Positions 1 to 7,908 of a DNA stretch of 28,552 nucleotides are shown here, piece by piece. Both the position numbers and the translations under genes were made by a program. This DNA comes from UKL13-2 sp043744255 (GTDB taxonomy: Bacteria; Pseudomonadota; Gammaproteobacteria; Burkholderiales; Usitatibacteraceae), in assembly GCA_043744255.1 (NCBI GenBank), contig JAYTVA010000029.1, positions 1-28,552 on the forward strand, in the 5' to 3' direction. Positions within the stretch are counted from its first letter, which is position 1, and the number at the start of each line of letters is the position of its first letter. A model generated the notes under the pieces. It saw only the letters and a program-made list of their open reading frames with translations. It was not told where the DNA came from and made no database searches.

Positions 1-187
1 CATGATAGTGATTGGTCATCTGGCAGTAGGCGTGCACCACCCAGTTGAAGCGTTCGCAGACGAGCGCCAGTACCGACAGCCAGTCTTGCCGGTCTACATC
101 ATCCACGTAAATATCTTCACGCCGATCACCACGCGAAGTGACGTGGTACAGCGCGCCAGCAAATTCTAATCGGAGGGGTCTTGCCAT
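1..187 (-). CDS. REP-associated tyrosine transposase (IS200-like Y1 family), 5' end only
   Basis: This is the N-terminal 62 codons of a gene that reads off the left edge of the window. The ATG at 187-185 opens with MARPLRLEFAG, followed by YHVTSRGDRREDIY and then MTNHYH at the window edge. That order is characteristic of the Y1 (HUH) transposase family, and the NHYH motif supplies the metal-binding histidines of the HUH nuclease site. Family members cut and join single-stranded DNA. The domesticated RAYT branch is thought to spread REP palindromes. The tyrosine nucleophile would lie outside the window, so activity cannot be judged. No left or right end is visible here, and a 14-bp tandem repeat lies just upstream of the start. 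Family assignment is firm; assignment to the RAYT branch rather than classical IS200 is inferred from the N-terminal sequence style. Confidence 0.85.
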   Translation of the reverse strand, partial: MARPLRLEFAGALYHVTSRGDRREDIYVDDVDRQDWLSVLALVCERFNWVVHAYCQMTNHYH

Positions 188-229
188 GGGTTGAGATTAG
201 CATGATTGGCGGGGGATGTTGGAATGGTA

Positions 230-257
230 GACCCCATTTCCTGGACCCCATTTCCTG
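230..257. repeat. Perfect 14-bp tandem duplication
   Basis: GACCCCATTTCCTG occurs twice head to tail (230-243 and 244-257). It lies in the 276-bp gap between the transposase start and mazE, which otherwise holds only the mazEF promoter. It may be a replication slip or a binding-site pair; nothing in the sequence decides. Confidence 0.8.
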
Positions 258-407
258 AAGTGAAAAGCGGATTATCTTTGACGAGATTATGGCGACGGAC
301 ACCATGCGTGGAGTCTTGCAATCATCCATTCTGTATGTTTTTTTATTCGATTTATTCGCCCAACTTATGGCCGAAGCGACTTGGCCCGCGAGACCCCACA
401 AAAAGGC

Positions 408-437
408 TTGACTTGCAGCATGATACGTATCTACAAT
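408..437 (+). promoter_or_regulatory. Sigma-70 type promoter of mazEF
   Basis: TTGACT (408-413) and TACAAT (432-437) are separated by 18 bp, close to the sigma-70 consensus. The -10 box lies 26 bp before the mazE ATG, and the spacer and -10 are overlapped by palindromes, as expected for an autoregulated toxin-antitoxin promoter. Confidence 0.7.
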
Positions 438-441
438 GTAG
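422..441. promoter_or_regulatory. Palindromic operator over the mazEF -10 box
   Basis: Two adjoining perfect palindromes, GATACGTATC (422-431) and CTACAATGTAG (431-441, one central base), cover the spacer end and the -10 hexamer. MazE-type antitoxins, alone or bound to MazF, repress their own promoter through such sites. The role as operator is inferred from position and symmetry. Confidence 0.55.
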
Positions 442-463
442 AAACATTTTTGAGGGTTCAATC

Positions 464-706
464 ATGGAAGCTGTCATTAAAAAATGGGGCAATAGCCCAG
501 CCCTGCGGTTGCCTGTATCTGCGCTCAAAGACGCTTCGTTGGTTTTGGAGCAGCGTGTGACGATCAAGGTCGCGCGCGGCCGCATCATTATCGAGCCCTC
601 GAAAGAGGTCGCCTATGACCTAAATGAGTTGCTTGCAGGTATTACGAACCAAAACACGCATGACGAGGTCAGCTTCGGCAGGCCGGTCGGCAAAGAGGCG
701 CTTTGA
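464..706 (+). CDS. mazE: MazE-family antitoxin (AbrB-type DNA-binding domain)
   Basis: This 80-residue protein begins MEAVIKKWGNSPALRLP, which closely matches the MazE N-terminal swapped-hairpin (AbrB/SpoVT) domain. IKKWGNS and the basic strand after it are the DNA-contacting part. The acidic C-terminal half (about 45-80) is the expected disordered toxin-binding tail. It should neutralise the endoribonuclease encoded next and repress the operon. The ATG at 464 follows a GAGGG ribosome site at 452-456. An open frame continues upstream to 206, but the MazE homology starts exactly at 464 and the promoter lies inside the upstream part. The stop overlaps the mazF start by one base (TGATG), so the two genes are translationally coupled. 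Confidence 0.9.
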   Translation: MEAVIKKWGNSPALRLPVSALKDASLVLEQRVTIKVARGRIIIEPSKEVAYDLNELLAGITNQNTHDEVSFGRPVGKEAL

Positions 707-1050
707 TGGCGAGTCGCGCTTACGTACCAGAAAGCGGGGATGTGGTTTGGCTTGAGTTCGACCCTCAAGCGGGGCACGAACAAGCTGGGCGCCGTCCGGC
801 TTTGGTCATCAGTCCAGCAAGCTACAACGGCAAGACAGGATTGATGGTCTGTTGCCCAATGAGTACAAAAGTCAAGGGGCATCCGTTTGAAGTAGTCTTT
901 GAAATTGATGGTGTCGCCACAGCCGTGCTTTCCGACCAGGTCAAGTCGCTGGATTGGCGGGTGCGTCGGGCCAAGAAAAAAGCGATTGCTCCTCCTTTGA
1001 CCATGGTGCATGTCAAAGCAAAAATCAAAGCATTGCTCCTGATTTCATGA
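706..1050 (+). CDS. mazF: MazF-family endoribonuclease toxin
   Basis: This 114-residue protein has the PemK/MazF fold markers in order: GDVVWLEFDPQAGHEQAGRRPALVIS at about 11-36 (shared by MazF and ChpB, including the catalytic-region Arg), MSTKVKGHPFEV in the middle, and VLSDQVKSLDW near residue 75, the conserved interface segment. MazF toxins cleave single-stranded mRNA at short sequences when the antitoxin is degraded. The length is normal and no frame damage is seen, so the module looks functional. The ATG at 706 shares its A with the mazE stop; a TTG three bases earlier is also in frame but less likely. Its target sequence cannot be read from the gene. Confidence 0.92.
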   Translation: MASRAYVPESGDVVWLEFDPQAGHEQAGRRPALVISPASYNGKTGLMVCCPMSTKVKGHPFEVVFEIDGVATAVLSDQVKSLDWRVRRAKKKAIAPPLTMVHVKAKIKALLLIS

Positions 1051-1503
1051 GCCGTAAACATCCTGCACGCGCTAGCAAATTGCAGCATTTTTCCGAACGC
1101 AGCCTCAATCGCCTCGCTGACCACCGCAACGTGAAATCCCAACCCTTTCCGGTTGATATTTTTTTCCCGTTCCTCTAGTGTTGGCGCGGTTTCTGGGCTT
1201 GGCGCAATGTGCGTATTTCGCTGAACGTGACCGGTGATTTCGCCGGATTGTCGCCGATACAGAGATGCCGCATGCCAATTTTTTGATTAGCAGTCGTGAC
1301 GAGACTACTGACGGGATTAATCTGTACACGAGCGCGGTTATTTTGATGGGACGGATGTGTTGCCCGAAAGAACGGTCTTTGATGCTGGCGGCGGCACTAT
1401 AAATCGTGGCGCAAAAATGATGAATTGACGTCGCGCGTTGGCACTTGGACGTTGCCTCGGCTAGAATCGTTTTCTTGCAGTGCAACATTCATTATAGACA
1501 GCC
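1051..1503. other. 453-bp gap without a supported gene
   Basis: This lies between mazF and the aminotransferase gene. Short open frames exist on both strands but none resembles a known protein or has a convincing ribosome site. A 45-codon plus-strand frame near 1261-1400 contains VILMGRM, faintly like a BON-domain strand, which might be a gene remnant. The only supported element is a likely promoter at the right end. Confidence 0.6.
1438..1467 (+). promoter_or_regulatory. Possible sigma-70 promoter of alaC-hom-thrC
   Basis: TTGGCA (1438-1443) and TAGAAT (1462-1467) are spaced by 18 bp and lie 36 bp before the aminotransferase ATG. This is the best hexamer pair in the upstream gap. It is a visual match only. 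Confidence 0.4.
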
Positions 1504-2694
1504 ATGACCCACGAATTTCCGCGCATCAAGCGCCTGCCGCCGTACGTTTTCAACATCACCTCCGAACTCAAGATGGCCGCCCGTCACCGGGGCGAGGACA
1601 TCATCGATATGTCGATGGGCAACCCCGACGGGCCCACGCCGCAGCACATCGTCGATAAATTGGTCGAAGCCTCTAAGCGGCCAAACACGCATGGCTACTC
1701 GGTCTCCAAAGGCATTCCGCGTCTGCGCAAAGCGATTGCTGATTGGTACAAGCGCCGCTTTGATGTGACGCTCGATCCCGATACCGAAGCCATCGTCACG
1801 ATTGGCTCAAAAGAAGGGCTCGCGCACTTGATGTTGGCGACGCTCGATCAAGGCGACACCGTGCTGGTGCCGAACCCAAGTTACCCAATCCATATTTACG
1901 GTGCTGTGATTGCCGGTGCGCAGATTAAGCACGTGCAAATGACCGAAGGTGTGGATTTCTTTGCTGAGGCCGAGAAGGCAATCAAGGAAAGTTACCCGAA
2001 GCCGAAAATGCTGATTCTCGGCTTTCCGTCGAACCCGACCGCGCAGTGTGTGGAACTGGAATTTTTCGAGCGCATCATCGCGCTCGCAAAAGCCAACAAC
2101 GTGCTCATCGTGCACGACCTCGCGTATGCCGACATTACCTACGATGGCTGGAAAGCCCCGTCAATCATGCAGGTTCCGGGCGCACGCGAAGTCGCGGTGG
2201 AATTTTTTACGATGTCAAAGTCCTACAACATGGCCGGCTGGCGCATCGGCTTTATGGTCGGTAACAAAGAAATGGTCGCAGCGCTCGCACGCATGAAGGG
2301 CTACCACGACTACGGCACCTTTACCCCGATTCAGATAGCCGCGATTGCTGCCCTCGATGGCCCGCAGGATTGCGTGCGCGAGATCGTGTCCGAATACCAA
2401 GAGCGCCGCGACGTGCTGCACAAGGGTCTGCTCGAAGCCGGATGGGTCACCACCAAGCCGAAGGCATCGATGTACATCTGGGCCAAGATTCCCGACGCGT
2501 ACGCCAGCATGGGTTCGCTCGAATTCGCTAAAAAATTGTTGGCAGATGCCAAGATTTCGGTGTCACCCGGCATCGGTTTTGGTGAGTACGGTGATGACCA
2601 CGTCCGATTCGCGCTCATCGAAAACGCCGAGCGCACGCGCCAAGCGGTGCGCGGCATCAAGGAAATGTTTCGCAAAGACGGGTTGATGAAATGA
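1504..2694 (+). CDS. alaC: PLP-dependent aminotransferase, AlaC type (alanine/aspartate family)
   Basis: This is a 396-residue fold-type I class I/II aminotransferase. Visible landmarks are the substrate-side SMGNPDGP near 37-44, GSKEGLAHL at 101-109 (cofactor phosphate region), FPSNPTA at 174-180, HDLAYAD at 204-210 with the pyridine-contacting Asp and Tyr, the Schiff-base lysine K239 in MSKSYNMAGWRIGF, and the C-terminal VRFALIEN with the carboxylate-binding Arg. The sequence matches AlaC-like transaminases, which exchange amino groups between alanine (or a related amino acid) and 2-oxoglutarate. Lying directly before hom and thrC with a 4-base ATGA overlap is the usual betaproteobacterial arrangement, and an additional role linked to the aspartate family is possible. 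The exact substrate is inferred from family, not proven. Confidence 0.88.
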   Translation: MTHEFPRIKRLPPYVFNITSELKMAARHRGEDIIDMSMGNPDGPTPQHIVDKLVEASKRPNTHGYSVSKGIPRLRKAIADWYKRRFDVTLDPDTEAIVTIGSKEGLAHLMLATLDQGDTVLVPNPSYPIHIYGAVIAGAQIKHVQMTEGVDFFAEAEKAIKESYPKPKMLILGFPSNPTAQCVELEFFERIIALAKANNVLIVHDLAYADITYDGWKAPSIMQVPGAREVAVEFFTMSKSYNMAGWRIGFMVGNKEMVAALARMKGYHDYGTFTPIQIAAIAALDGPQDCVREIVSEYQERRDVLHKGLLEAGWVTTKPKASMYIWAKIPDAYASMGSLEFAKKLLADAKISVSPGIGFGEYGDDHVRFALIENAERTRQAVRGIKEMFRKDGLMK

Positions 2695-4004
2695 AGCCGA
2701 TTAATGTTGGTCTGCTCGGCCTCGGCGTGGTCGGTAGCGGCACCATTGAAGTGCTGCGGCGCAATCGCGAAGAAATCGCGCGCCGTGCCGGGCGCGAAAT
2801 CCGCGTCACGCACGCGACCGCCCGCAATCTCGCCAAGCCACGCGATTTTTCGCTCGACGGCATCACGCTACTCGCCGATGCCGACTTGTTGGTCACGCAT
2901 CCAGACATCGAAATTGTCTGCGAGCTGATCGGCGGCGACACCACCACCAAAGACCTCGTCCTGAAGGCCATTGCCAACGGCAAGCACGTGGTCACTGCCA
3001 ACAAAGCCTTGCTCGCAAAACACGGCACCGAGATTTTCGCGGCAGCACAAAAACACAAAGTGATGGTCGCCTTCGAAGCCGCCGTCGCGGGCGGCGTGCC
3101 TATCATCAAAGCGCTGCGCGAGGGGCTCACCGCCAACAAAATCGAGTGGATCGCGGGCATCATTAACGGCACCTCTAATTTCATCTTGTCGGAGATGCGC
3201 TCGCGCGGCGCAAGTTTCGATGCGGTACTGAAGGAAGCCCAAGAAAAGGGCTACGCCGAAGCCGACCCGACATTCGATATCGAGGGCATCGATGCCGCGC
3301 ACAAACTCACGATACTGTCAGCCATCGCGTTTGGCATCCCGGTGCAATTTGATAAAGCCTACACAGAAGGCATCTCCAAACTCACCGATAAAGACATCAA
3401 GTACGCCGAACAATTGGGCTATCGCATCAAGCTACTTGGCATCACGCGCTGGGCAAAAGGCGGCATCGAGCTTCGCGTCCACCCGACGCTTGTCCCCGCC
3501 AAACGCCTCATCGCCAATGTCGAAGGCGTGATGAACGCGATTTTGGTCAAAGGGGACGCCGTCGGGGCCACCATGTACTACGGACGCGGCGCTGGCTCGG
3601 AAGCCACAGCCAGCGCGGTGGTTGCCGATCTGGTTGATGTAACGCGCATGTCGACGGCTGACCCTGAACATCGCGTGCCGCATCTCGCGTTCCAGCCCGA
3701 CCAGTTGCGCAACACGCCGATTCTGCCCATCGAAAAAGTTGAAACCGCCTACTACCTGCGCCTCTCGGCCTACGATAAACCGGGCGTGATGGCAGACGTG
3801 ACGCGCATCCTCGCGGATTCCCATATCTCGATTGACGCGATGCTACAAAAAGAAGCGGAGGAGGGCGAAGATGTCGTCGATGTGATTATCCTTACCCACC
3901 GCTGTATCGAAGGGAACGCTAACACTGCGATTGCGAAAATTGAGGCGCTGGCGACGATTGCGGCCAAGGTGGTGCGGATTCGGTTGGAAGAACTCAACGG
4001 ATGA
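2691..4004 (+). CDS. hom: Homoserine dehydrogenase with C-terminal ACT domain
   Basis: This 437-residue monofunctional enzyme reduces aspartate 4-semialdehyde to homoserine with NAD(P)H, the branch step to threonine and methionine. The N-terminal Rossmann motif is GLLGLGVVGSG (about 7-17). VVTANKALLAKHG lies near 100, and the catalytic-domain signature NGTSNFIL and GYAEADPTFDIEGIDAAHKL follow around 160-210. The last ~85 residues (from YYLRLSAYDKPGVMADV) form an ACT domain, the usual site for threonine feedback. No aspartokinase is fused. It overlaps alaC by ATGA at its start and thrC by ATGA at its end, so the three genes form one tightly coupled operon. Confidence 0.96.
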   Translation: MKPINVGLLGLGVVGSGTIEVLRRNREEIARRAGREIRVTHATARNLAKPRDFSLDGITLLADADLLVTHPDIEIVCELIGGDTTTKDLVLKAIANGKHVVTANKALLAKHGTEIFAAAQKHKVMVAFEAAVAGGVPIIKALREGLTANKIEWIAGIINGTSNFILSEMRSRGASFDAVLKEAQEKGYAEADPTFDIEGIDAAHKLTILSAIAFGIPVQFDKAYTEGISKLTDKDIKYAEQLGYRIKLLGITRWAKGGIELRVHPTLVPAKRLIANVEGVMNAILVKGDAVGATMYYGRGAGSEATASAVVADLVDVTRMSTADPEHRVPHLAFQPDQLRNTPILPIEKVETAYYLRLSAYDKPGVMADVTRILADSHISIDAMLQKEAEEGEDVVDVIILTHRCIEGNANTAIAKIEALATIAAKVVRIRLEELNG

Positions 4005-5431
4005 AATACATCAGCACACGCGGCGGAGATGCAGCGACTTCGACCGATCACGCAAAATCGTTCTGCGACATTCTGCTGGAGGGGTTGGCACCCGACGGCG
4101 GGTTGTATCTTCCCCAAACCTATCCCGTGTTCACCGAGGACGAAATGCGCGCCATGCGCAGCATGTCGTATCCCGATCTCGCCTACGCAATCATGCATCG
4201 CTTCATTGATGACATTGCGGCGCCCGACCTTCGCGCGATCATCGACAAGAGCTACACGGCTGAAGTATTCGGCACGCCCGACATCACGCCGATTCACGCA
4301 CTCGAAAAAAATCTCTTCCTGCTGAAATGCTCGAATGGCCCGACGCTCGCTTTCAAAGACGTCGCCATGCAGTTTTTGGGACACCTATTTGAGTACGTGC
4401 TGACCAAGCGCGGCGCGGAGATGAATATCCTCGGCGCAACGTCCGGTGACACTGGTTCTGCCGCCGAATACGCAATGCGCGGCAAGCAAGGCGTGCGTGT
4501 GTTCATGCTCTCGCCGCACGAAAAAATGTCGCCGTTTCAGTGTGCGCAAATGTTTTCGTTGCCCGACGCCAACATCATCAACATCGCCGTGCGTGGCGTG
4601 TTTGATGATTGTCAGGACATTGTGAAGGCGGTATCGAATGATCTTGAATTCAAGGCGCGCTACAAAATCGGCGCAGTGAATTCGATCAACTGGGGCCGCA
4701 TCGTCGCGCAAGTGGTGTACTACTTCAAAGGCTATTTCGCGGCGACCAAAGCGAACGATGAAAAAGTCTCGTTCGCGGTGCCATCGGGAAATTTTGGCAA
4801 TGTGCTGGCGGGTCACATCGCCCGCATGATGGGCTTGCCGATCAAGCAACTCATCGTCGCGACCAACGAAAATGATGTGCTCGACGAGTTTTTTAAGTCC
4901 GGAAAATATCGCCCGCGCAAAACGGCGGAGACCAAACAAACATCGAGCCCGTCGATGGATATTTCCAAAGCGTCAAATTTTGAGCGCTTTCTACTAGACC
5001 TCGTGTGGCGCGATACCGCCGTCGTGCGGGAGCTCATGCGCCGTGTTGAACACGAGGGCGGGTTTGATCTTGCCGGCACTGAATACGCAAAGCGCTTGCC
5101 AGCGTTTGGCTTCATCTCCGGCTCCAGCACCCACGCGGATCGCATGCGCGTGATTCGTGACGTTTGGCAGCGCTATCAGATTGAGATCGACACCCACACC
5201 GCAGATGGCTTGAAAGTCGCGCTCGAACATCGCGATCTGGCGGTGCCGATGATCTGCCTTGAAACCGCACTACCCGCTAAATTCGAAGCCAGCATCATCG
5301 AGGCACTCGGCCGGAAACCCGCGCGGCCAAAGGCGCTTGAAGGTATCGAGTCGTTGCCGCAACGCGTGGAGGTGATGGATATTGATGTGGCGGCAGTGAA
5401 GGCAAAGATTGCGCAGGTTTGTGGGGGGTGA
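4001..5431 (+). CDS. thrC: Threonine synthase
   Basis: This 476-residue enzyme converts O-phosphohomoserine to threonine. It is the long proteobacterial/yeast form, opening MKYISTRGGD with an N-terminal domain of about 95 residues before the PLP core. The PLP lysine is K119 in PTLAFKDVAMQFLG, and GATSGDTGSAAEYAMRGK is the phosphate/cofactor loop. VNSINWGRI and VPSGNFGNVLAGHIA are further family blocks. There is no homoserine kinase gene in the window, so that step must be encoded elsewhere. The ATG overlaps the hom stop (ATGA), marking the third cistron of the operon. No clear intrinsic terminator follows; a repeat-rich gap does. Confidence 0.96.
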   Translation: MKYISTRGGDAATSTDHAKSFCDILLEGLAPDGGLYLPQTYPVFTEDEMRAMRSMSYPDLAYAIMHRFIDDIAAPDLRAIIDKSYTAEVFGTPDITPIHALEKNLFLLKCSNGPTLAFKDVAMQFLGHLFEYVLTKRGAEMNILGATSGDTGSAAEYAMRGKQGVRVFMLSPHEKMSPFQCAQMFSLPDANIINIAVRGVFDDCQDIVKAVSNDLEFKARYKIGAVNSINWGRIVAQVVYYFKGYFAATKANDEKVSFAVPSGNFGNVLAGHIARMMGLPIKQLIVATNENDVLDEFFKSGKYRPRKTAETKQTSSPSMDISKASNFERFLLDLVWRDTAVVRELMRRVEHEGGFDLAGTEYAKRLPAFGFISGSSTHADRMRVIRDVWQRYQIEIDTHTADGLKVALEHRDLAVPMICLETALPAKFEASIIEALGRKPARPKALEGIESLPQRVEVMDIDVAAVKAKIAQVCGG

Positions 5432-5463
5432 GGTTTTTTGGCGACGCCTCATGGCACGCGGAT

Positions 5464-5604
5464 GAGATTCTTCACGCGATAGAGCCGCGTTCAGAATGAC
5501 AAGTTTTGGAAGTGGCGCCGTCGCAATATTCCGCCATTGCCCAAGCGAAAAAACTCCACACTGTCATTCTGAGGAGCGAGGATTTTTTCGCGACGAAGAA
5601 TCTC
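5464..5604. repeat. Inverted pair of an intergenic repeat, GTCATTCTGA...GAAGAATCTC type
   Basis: A reverse unit GAGATTCTTC...TCAGAATGAC (5464-5500) faces a forward unit GTCATTCTGA...GAAGAATCTC (5563-5604). The terminal 10-mers are exact reverse complements. The same family recurs at 24971-25093 with GTCATTCCGA and GAGGAATCTG ends. Repeats of this wording are common between genes in bacterial genomes; this pair sits between thrC and the convergent GNAT gene. Confidence 0.75.
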
Positions 5605-5673
5605 ATTGGCACAAAATTCGGGCAACACCTCGTGACGCGCGGATGCACCAACGCTGCAACGATCACATCAGCG

Positions 5674-6579
5674 TTAGACCGCGCGCCGCCAGTACTGCGC
5701 TGCATGCGCCATGCGGAACCCGAATCGTTCGTAGAGCCGTAACGCATTGGCATTTTTTGCCGCTGCTTCAAGACGAAAAACGTCTGCGCCCATGTTGGTC
5801 AGTTCAGCCATCGCCTTGTGCATGAGTACATCGCCAAGCTGCTGACCTTTCCATGCCGGATCGCGCCCGACGGTGGAGACTTCGCCGATGCGTTTGCCGT
5901 CTTCAGCAAACAGCGCCAATCGCAAGAATGCGATGAGTTGCGCATCATGCACCAACACCCACGGCGGATTCGTGCGCGTAGAAATAACAAAATCAGCCAG
6001 CGGCGGAATCACCACGCCGTCGATGCCGGCGAATGCGGCAACGCAGAGGGCGCGATAGGCGGGCGCTTCGTCCGCCGGCAATTTTCGCCACACCAAATCG
6101 TCGCGCGCAGGAGGCGCTGGCAACGGGATCTCGGTCAGCCGGGCGCGTTGCATCGACGCCATGGTGTAGGCCACCGCGTACCCGCGCGCCGCCAGCGTGG
6201 GCACCGCGTTTGCCAGCAACCCTTCCGCGCCTACGTCCAGCGACGCACCACCAAGCGCCTGCGCACGCGCCTCCGCGTGTGTAGTCAGTTGCACGATCAA
6301 TGCCTCGGAAGTCGGGCCGATGCTGGGGTTCCACGCAAAAAGGTCAAGCTCGGCACGTGGCTGAAGGTTGGTATTTGCCAGCACCACCGACGCTGCACCA
6401 ACCAATCGTTCGCCCTGCCGGATTTCAAGAATGTCAGCAGCGTTGGCCGTGATGGTGCGGATCAATCGCAATGCCGTCTGTGGCGCAAGACCCCGACGCG
6501 GGTGGGTTTCGGCCAGCGCAAGCAGTGCGGAATCGTCGCGGTTGGTGGCGGAGCGAATGGAAAATGGAATGGAGGACAT
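5674..6579 (-). CDS. GNAT-family N-acetyltransferase, probably two GNAT folds
   Basis: The protein has 301 residues. The C-terminal ~140 residues are a clear GNAT domain: VLVHDAQLIAFLRL, then EVSTVGRDPAWKGQQLGDVLM (acetyl-CoA phosphate-binding motif A, with QQLGD in place of the Q/RxxGxG/A consensus), then NANALRLYERFGF, the classical motif B end. The N-terminal half (IRSATNRDDSALLALAE, GERLVGAASVVL) resembles a second, degenerate GNAT fold, as in tandem-GNAT proteins of the MshD type. It transfers an acetyl group from acetyl-CoA to an unidentified amine. The gene starts 20 bp after the MBL hydrolase stop on the same strand, so they are probably one operon. The substrate cannot be predicted. 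Confidence 0.82.
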   Translation of the reverse strand: MSSIPFSIRSATNRDDSALLALAETHPRRGLAPQTALRLIRTITANAADILEIRQGERLVGAASVVLANTNLQPRAELDLFAWNPSIGPTSEALIVQLTTHAEARAQALGGASLDVGAEGLLANAVPTLAARGYAVAYTMASMQRARLTEIPLPAPPARDDLVWRKLPADEAPAYRALCVAAFAGIDGVVIPPLADFVISTRTNPPWVLVHDAQLIAFLRLALFAEDGKRIGEVSTVGRDPAWKGQQLGDVLMHKAMAELTNMGADVFRLEAAAKNANALRLYERFGFRMAHAAQYWRRAV

Positions 6580-6599
6580 GCCGAAACCCCGCGCCGATA

Positions 6600-7664
6600 T
6601 TAGACGTTGGTGGTTTTCACCCGCACAAACCGATACAGCCCATCCGCATCACGCGAACGTACCGCGCGCCCCGTGTTGCGCAGGTAATGCAAATGCGCAA
6701 TCGCTTCGCCCATCGCGAAACTCAATTGATGGTCATCCAATGGGCGACGAAACAAGGTACCCAAAATATCCGCAGCAGCCTTCGGAACATCGAGCACCGC
6801 CTCGAGTTCAGCCAAGCGGTCCGCGTGATGTTTTTTCAGTTCAGCGATGCGCGTGTGCAGCCCCGTGAACACGCGTCCGTGCGACGGCAGCACCAGCGTA
6901 TCGGCCGGCATGTGCGCAAATTTATCGAAGCTGGTGAGGAACTGGCGCACCGGATCGGCTTCGGGTTGATTGCCCCATACGCTCACGTTGGTGCTGATGC
7001 GCGGCAGCACTTGATCGCCGGAGATGAGGATGTTGCCGCTCGCGGTATACAACACGGCGTGCTCCGGCGCGTGGCCGTACACCGTGCTGATTTGCCAGCG
7101 GCGACCGCCGATTTGAATTGCATCGCCGTCCATGATGCGGATGTATTGCTTGGGCACGCTAGCAACACCGCGCTTGTACGACGCTACGCGTGCGGCTTGG
7201 GCTTGTTGGTAATCAGGCCGAACCCGCGCGAGGCCATGCGCGACATAGAGCGCCACCGTATTGTCACGATCAAAGCCGGCCGTGTCGTCAGTCGCGGCGT
7301 GCGCCGACAGATATTCGCCCGTGGTCATCCAGATCGGCGCGCCAGTTTTTTCGTGCAGCCAGTTGGCGTTGCCGACGTGGTCGGGATGGTAATGGGTGAC
7401 GATGATGCGGTGCACGGGCTTCGATTGCATCGTCTCAGCGAAATGCCGCTCCCACAGCGCCTTCGTCTCCTCGCTGCCGTAGCCGCAATCAACAATGGTC
7501 CAGCCGTCAACGCCATCTTGTTCATCGGCGAGCAGCCAGAGATTGATGTGGTCCAGCGCAAACGGCAGCGGCATGCGCAGCCAGAACACGCCGGGGGCGA
7601 CTTCGGTAGTGGTGCCGGGTGCGGGCGGATTTTCGTGGGGGTAGTGCAGGGGGGAGGCAGACAT
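6600..7664 (-). CDS. MBL-fold metallo-hydrolase
   Basis: This 354-residue protein has a complete metallo-beta-lactamase metal site: THYHPDHVG (H91, H93, D95, H96), a later GHAPEH, the bridging Asp in LISGDQVLPRIS, and the last His in LPSHGRVF. The C-terminal ~80 residues (from about AELKKHHADRLAEL) look like the winged-helix tail found in LACTB2-like and related hydrolases. Such enzymes hydrolyse thioesters, lactones, phosphodiesters or nucleic acids, and the sequence does not say which. It lacks a signal peptide, so it is cytoplasmic. The start ATG at 7664 leaves a 244-bp divergent gap to the Rieske operon. The long open frame on the opposite strand is a shadow without motifs. Confidence 0.88.
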   Translation of the reverse strand: MSASPLHYPHENPPAPGTTTEVAPGVFWLRMPLPFALDHINLWLLADEQDGVDGWTIVDCGYGSEETKALWERHFAETMQSKPVHRIIVTHYHPDHVGNANWLHEKTGAPIWMTTGEYLSAHAATDDTAGFDRDNTVALYVAHGLARVRPDYQQAQAARVASYKRGVASVPKQYIRIMDGDAIQIGGRRWQISTVYGHAPEHAVLYTASGNILISGDQVLPRISTNVSVWGNQPEADPVRQFLTSFDKFAHMPADTLVLPSHGRVFTGLHTRIAELKKHHADRLAELEAVLDVPKAAADILGTLFRRPLDDHQLSFAMGEAIAHLHYLRNTGRAVRSRDADGLYRFVRVKTTNV

Positions 7665-7853
7665 GAGGAGGGCGGAGATTGAAAAGAAGCCGACTAGGTG
7701 CGATCCGACGATTTTACAGGCTTGCCAGCCTCACGCCGATCCCGTGGACTCCGTGTTTCCTGTCGGCAATCGGTTTCAATCAGAAACATGCGGCAGTGCG
7801 TAAAGTCGGTGTGATGCCCCCGTGTTTTTGCCTCGTTCCTCACGGTGCGAAGA

Positions 7854-7869
7854 TGGCATACATCATGCT
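7854..7869 (+). promoter_or_regulatory. Candidate sigma-54 (-24/-12) promoter of the Rieske operon
   Basis: TGGCATACATCATGCT has GG (7855-7856) and GC (7867-7868) at the required 10-bp spacing, with TGGCA and TGC intact against the TGGCACG-N4-TTGCA/T consensus. Transcription would start about 12 bp after the GC, giving a short leader before the ATG at 7909. No sigma-54 activator gene is in the window. It is a single visual match in a divergent gap. Confidence 0.4.
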
Positions 7870-7908
7870 GAAGATGTAAAAGAACCCCCTTAGCAAGGAG
7901 CCTGAAAA

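Noticed and set aside
206..463. In-frame extension of the mazE reading frame to 206
   Set aside because: The MazE homology begins at 464 and the promoter and operator lie inside the extension; the extra residues resemble no protein.
1261..1400. Short frame with VILMGRM and PKERSLMLAAA, faintly like a BON domain
   Set aside because: Only 45 codons, no ribosome site, stops follow at once; similarity is too weak to claim a remnant.
6471..7682. 403-codon plus-strand open frame opposite the MBL hydrolase
   Set aside because: The minus strand carries the full THYHPDHVG metal site and GHxxxH, GD and SHG motifs; the plus-strand frame has none and is a shadow.
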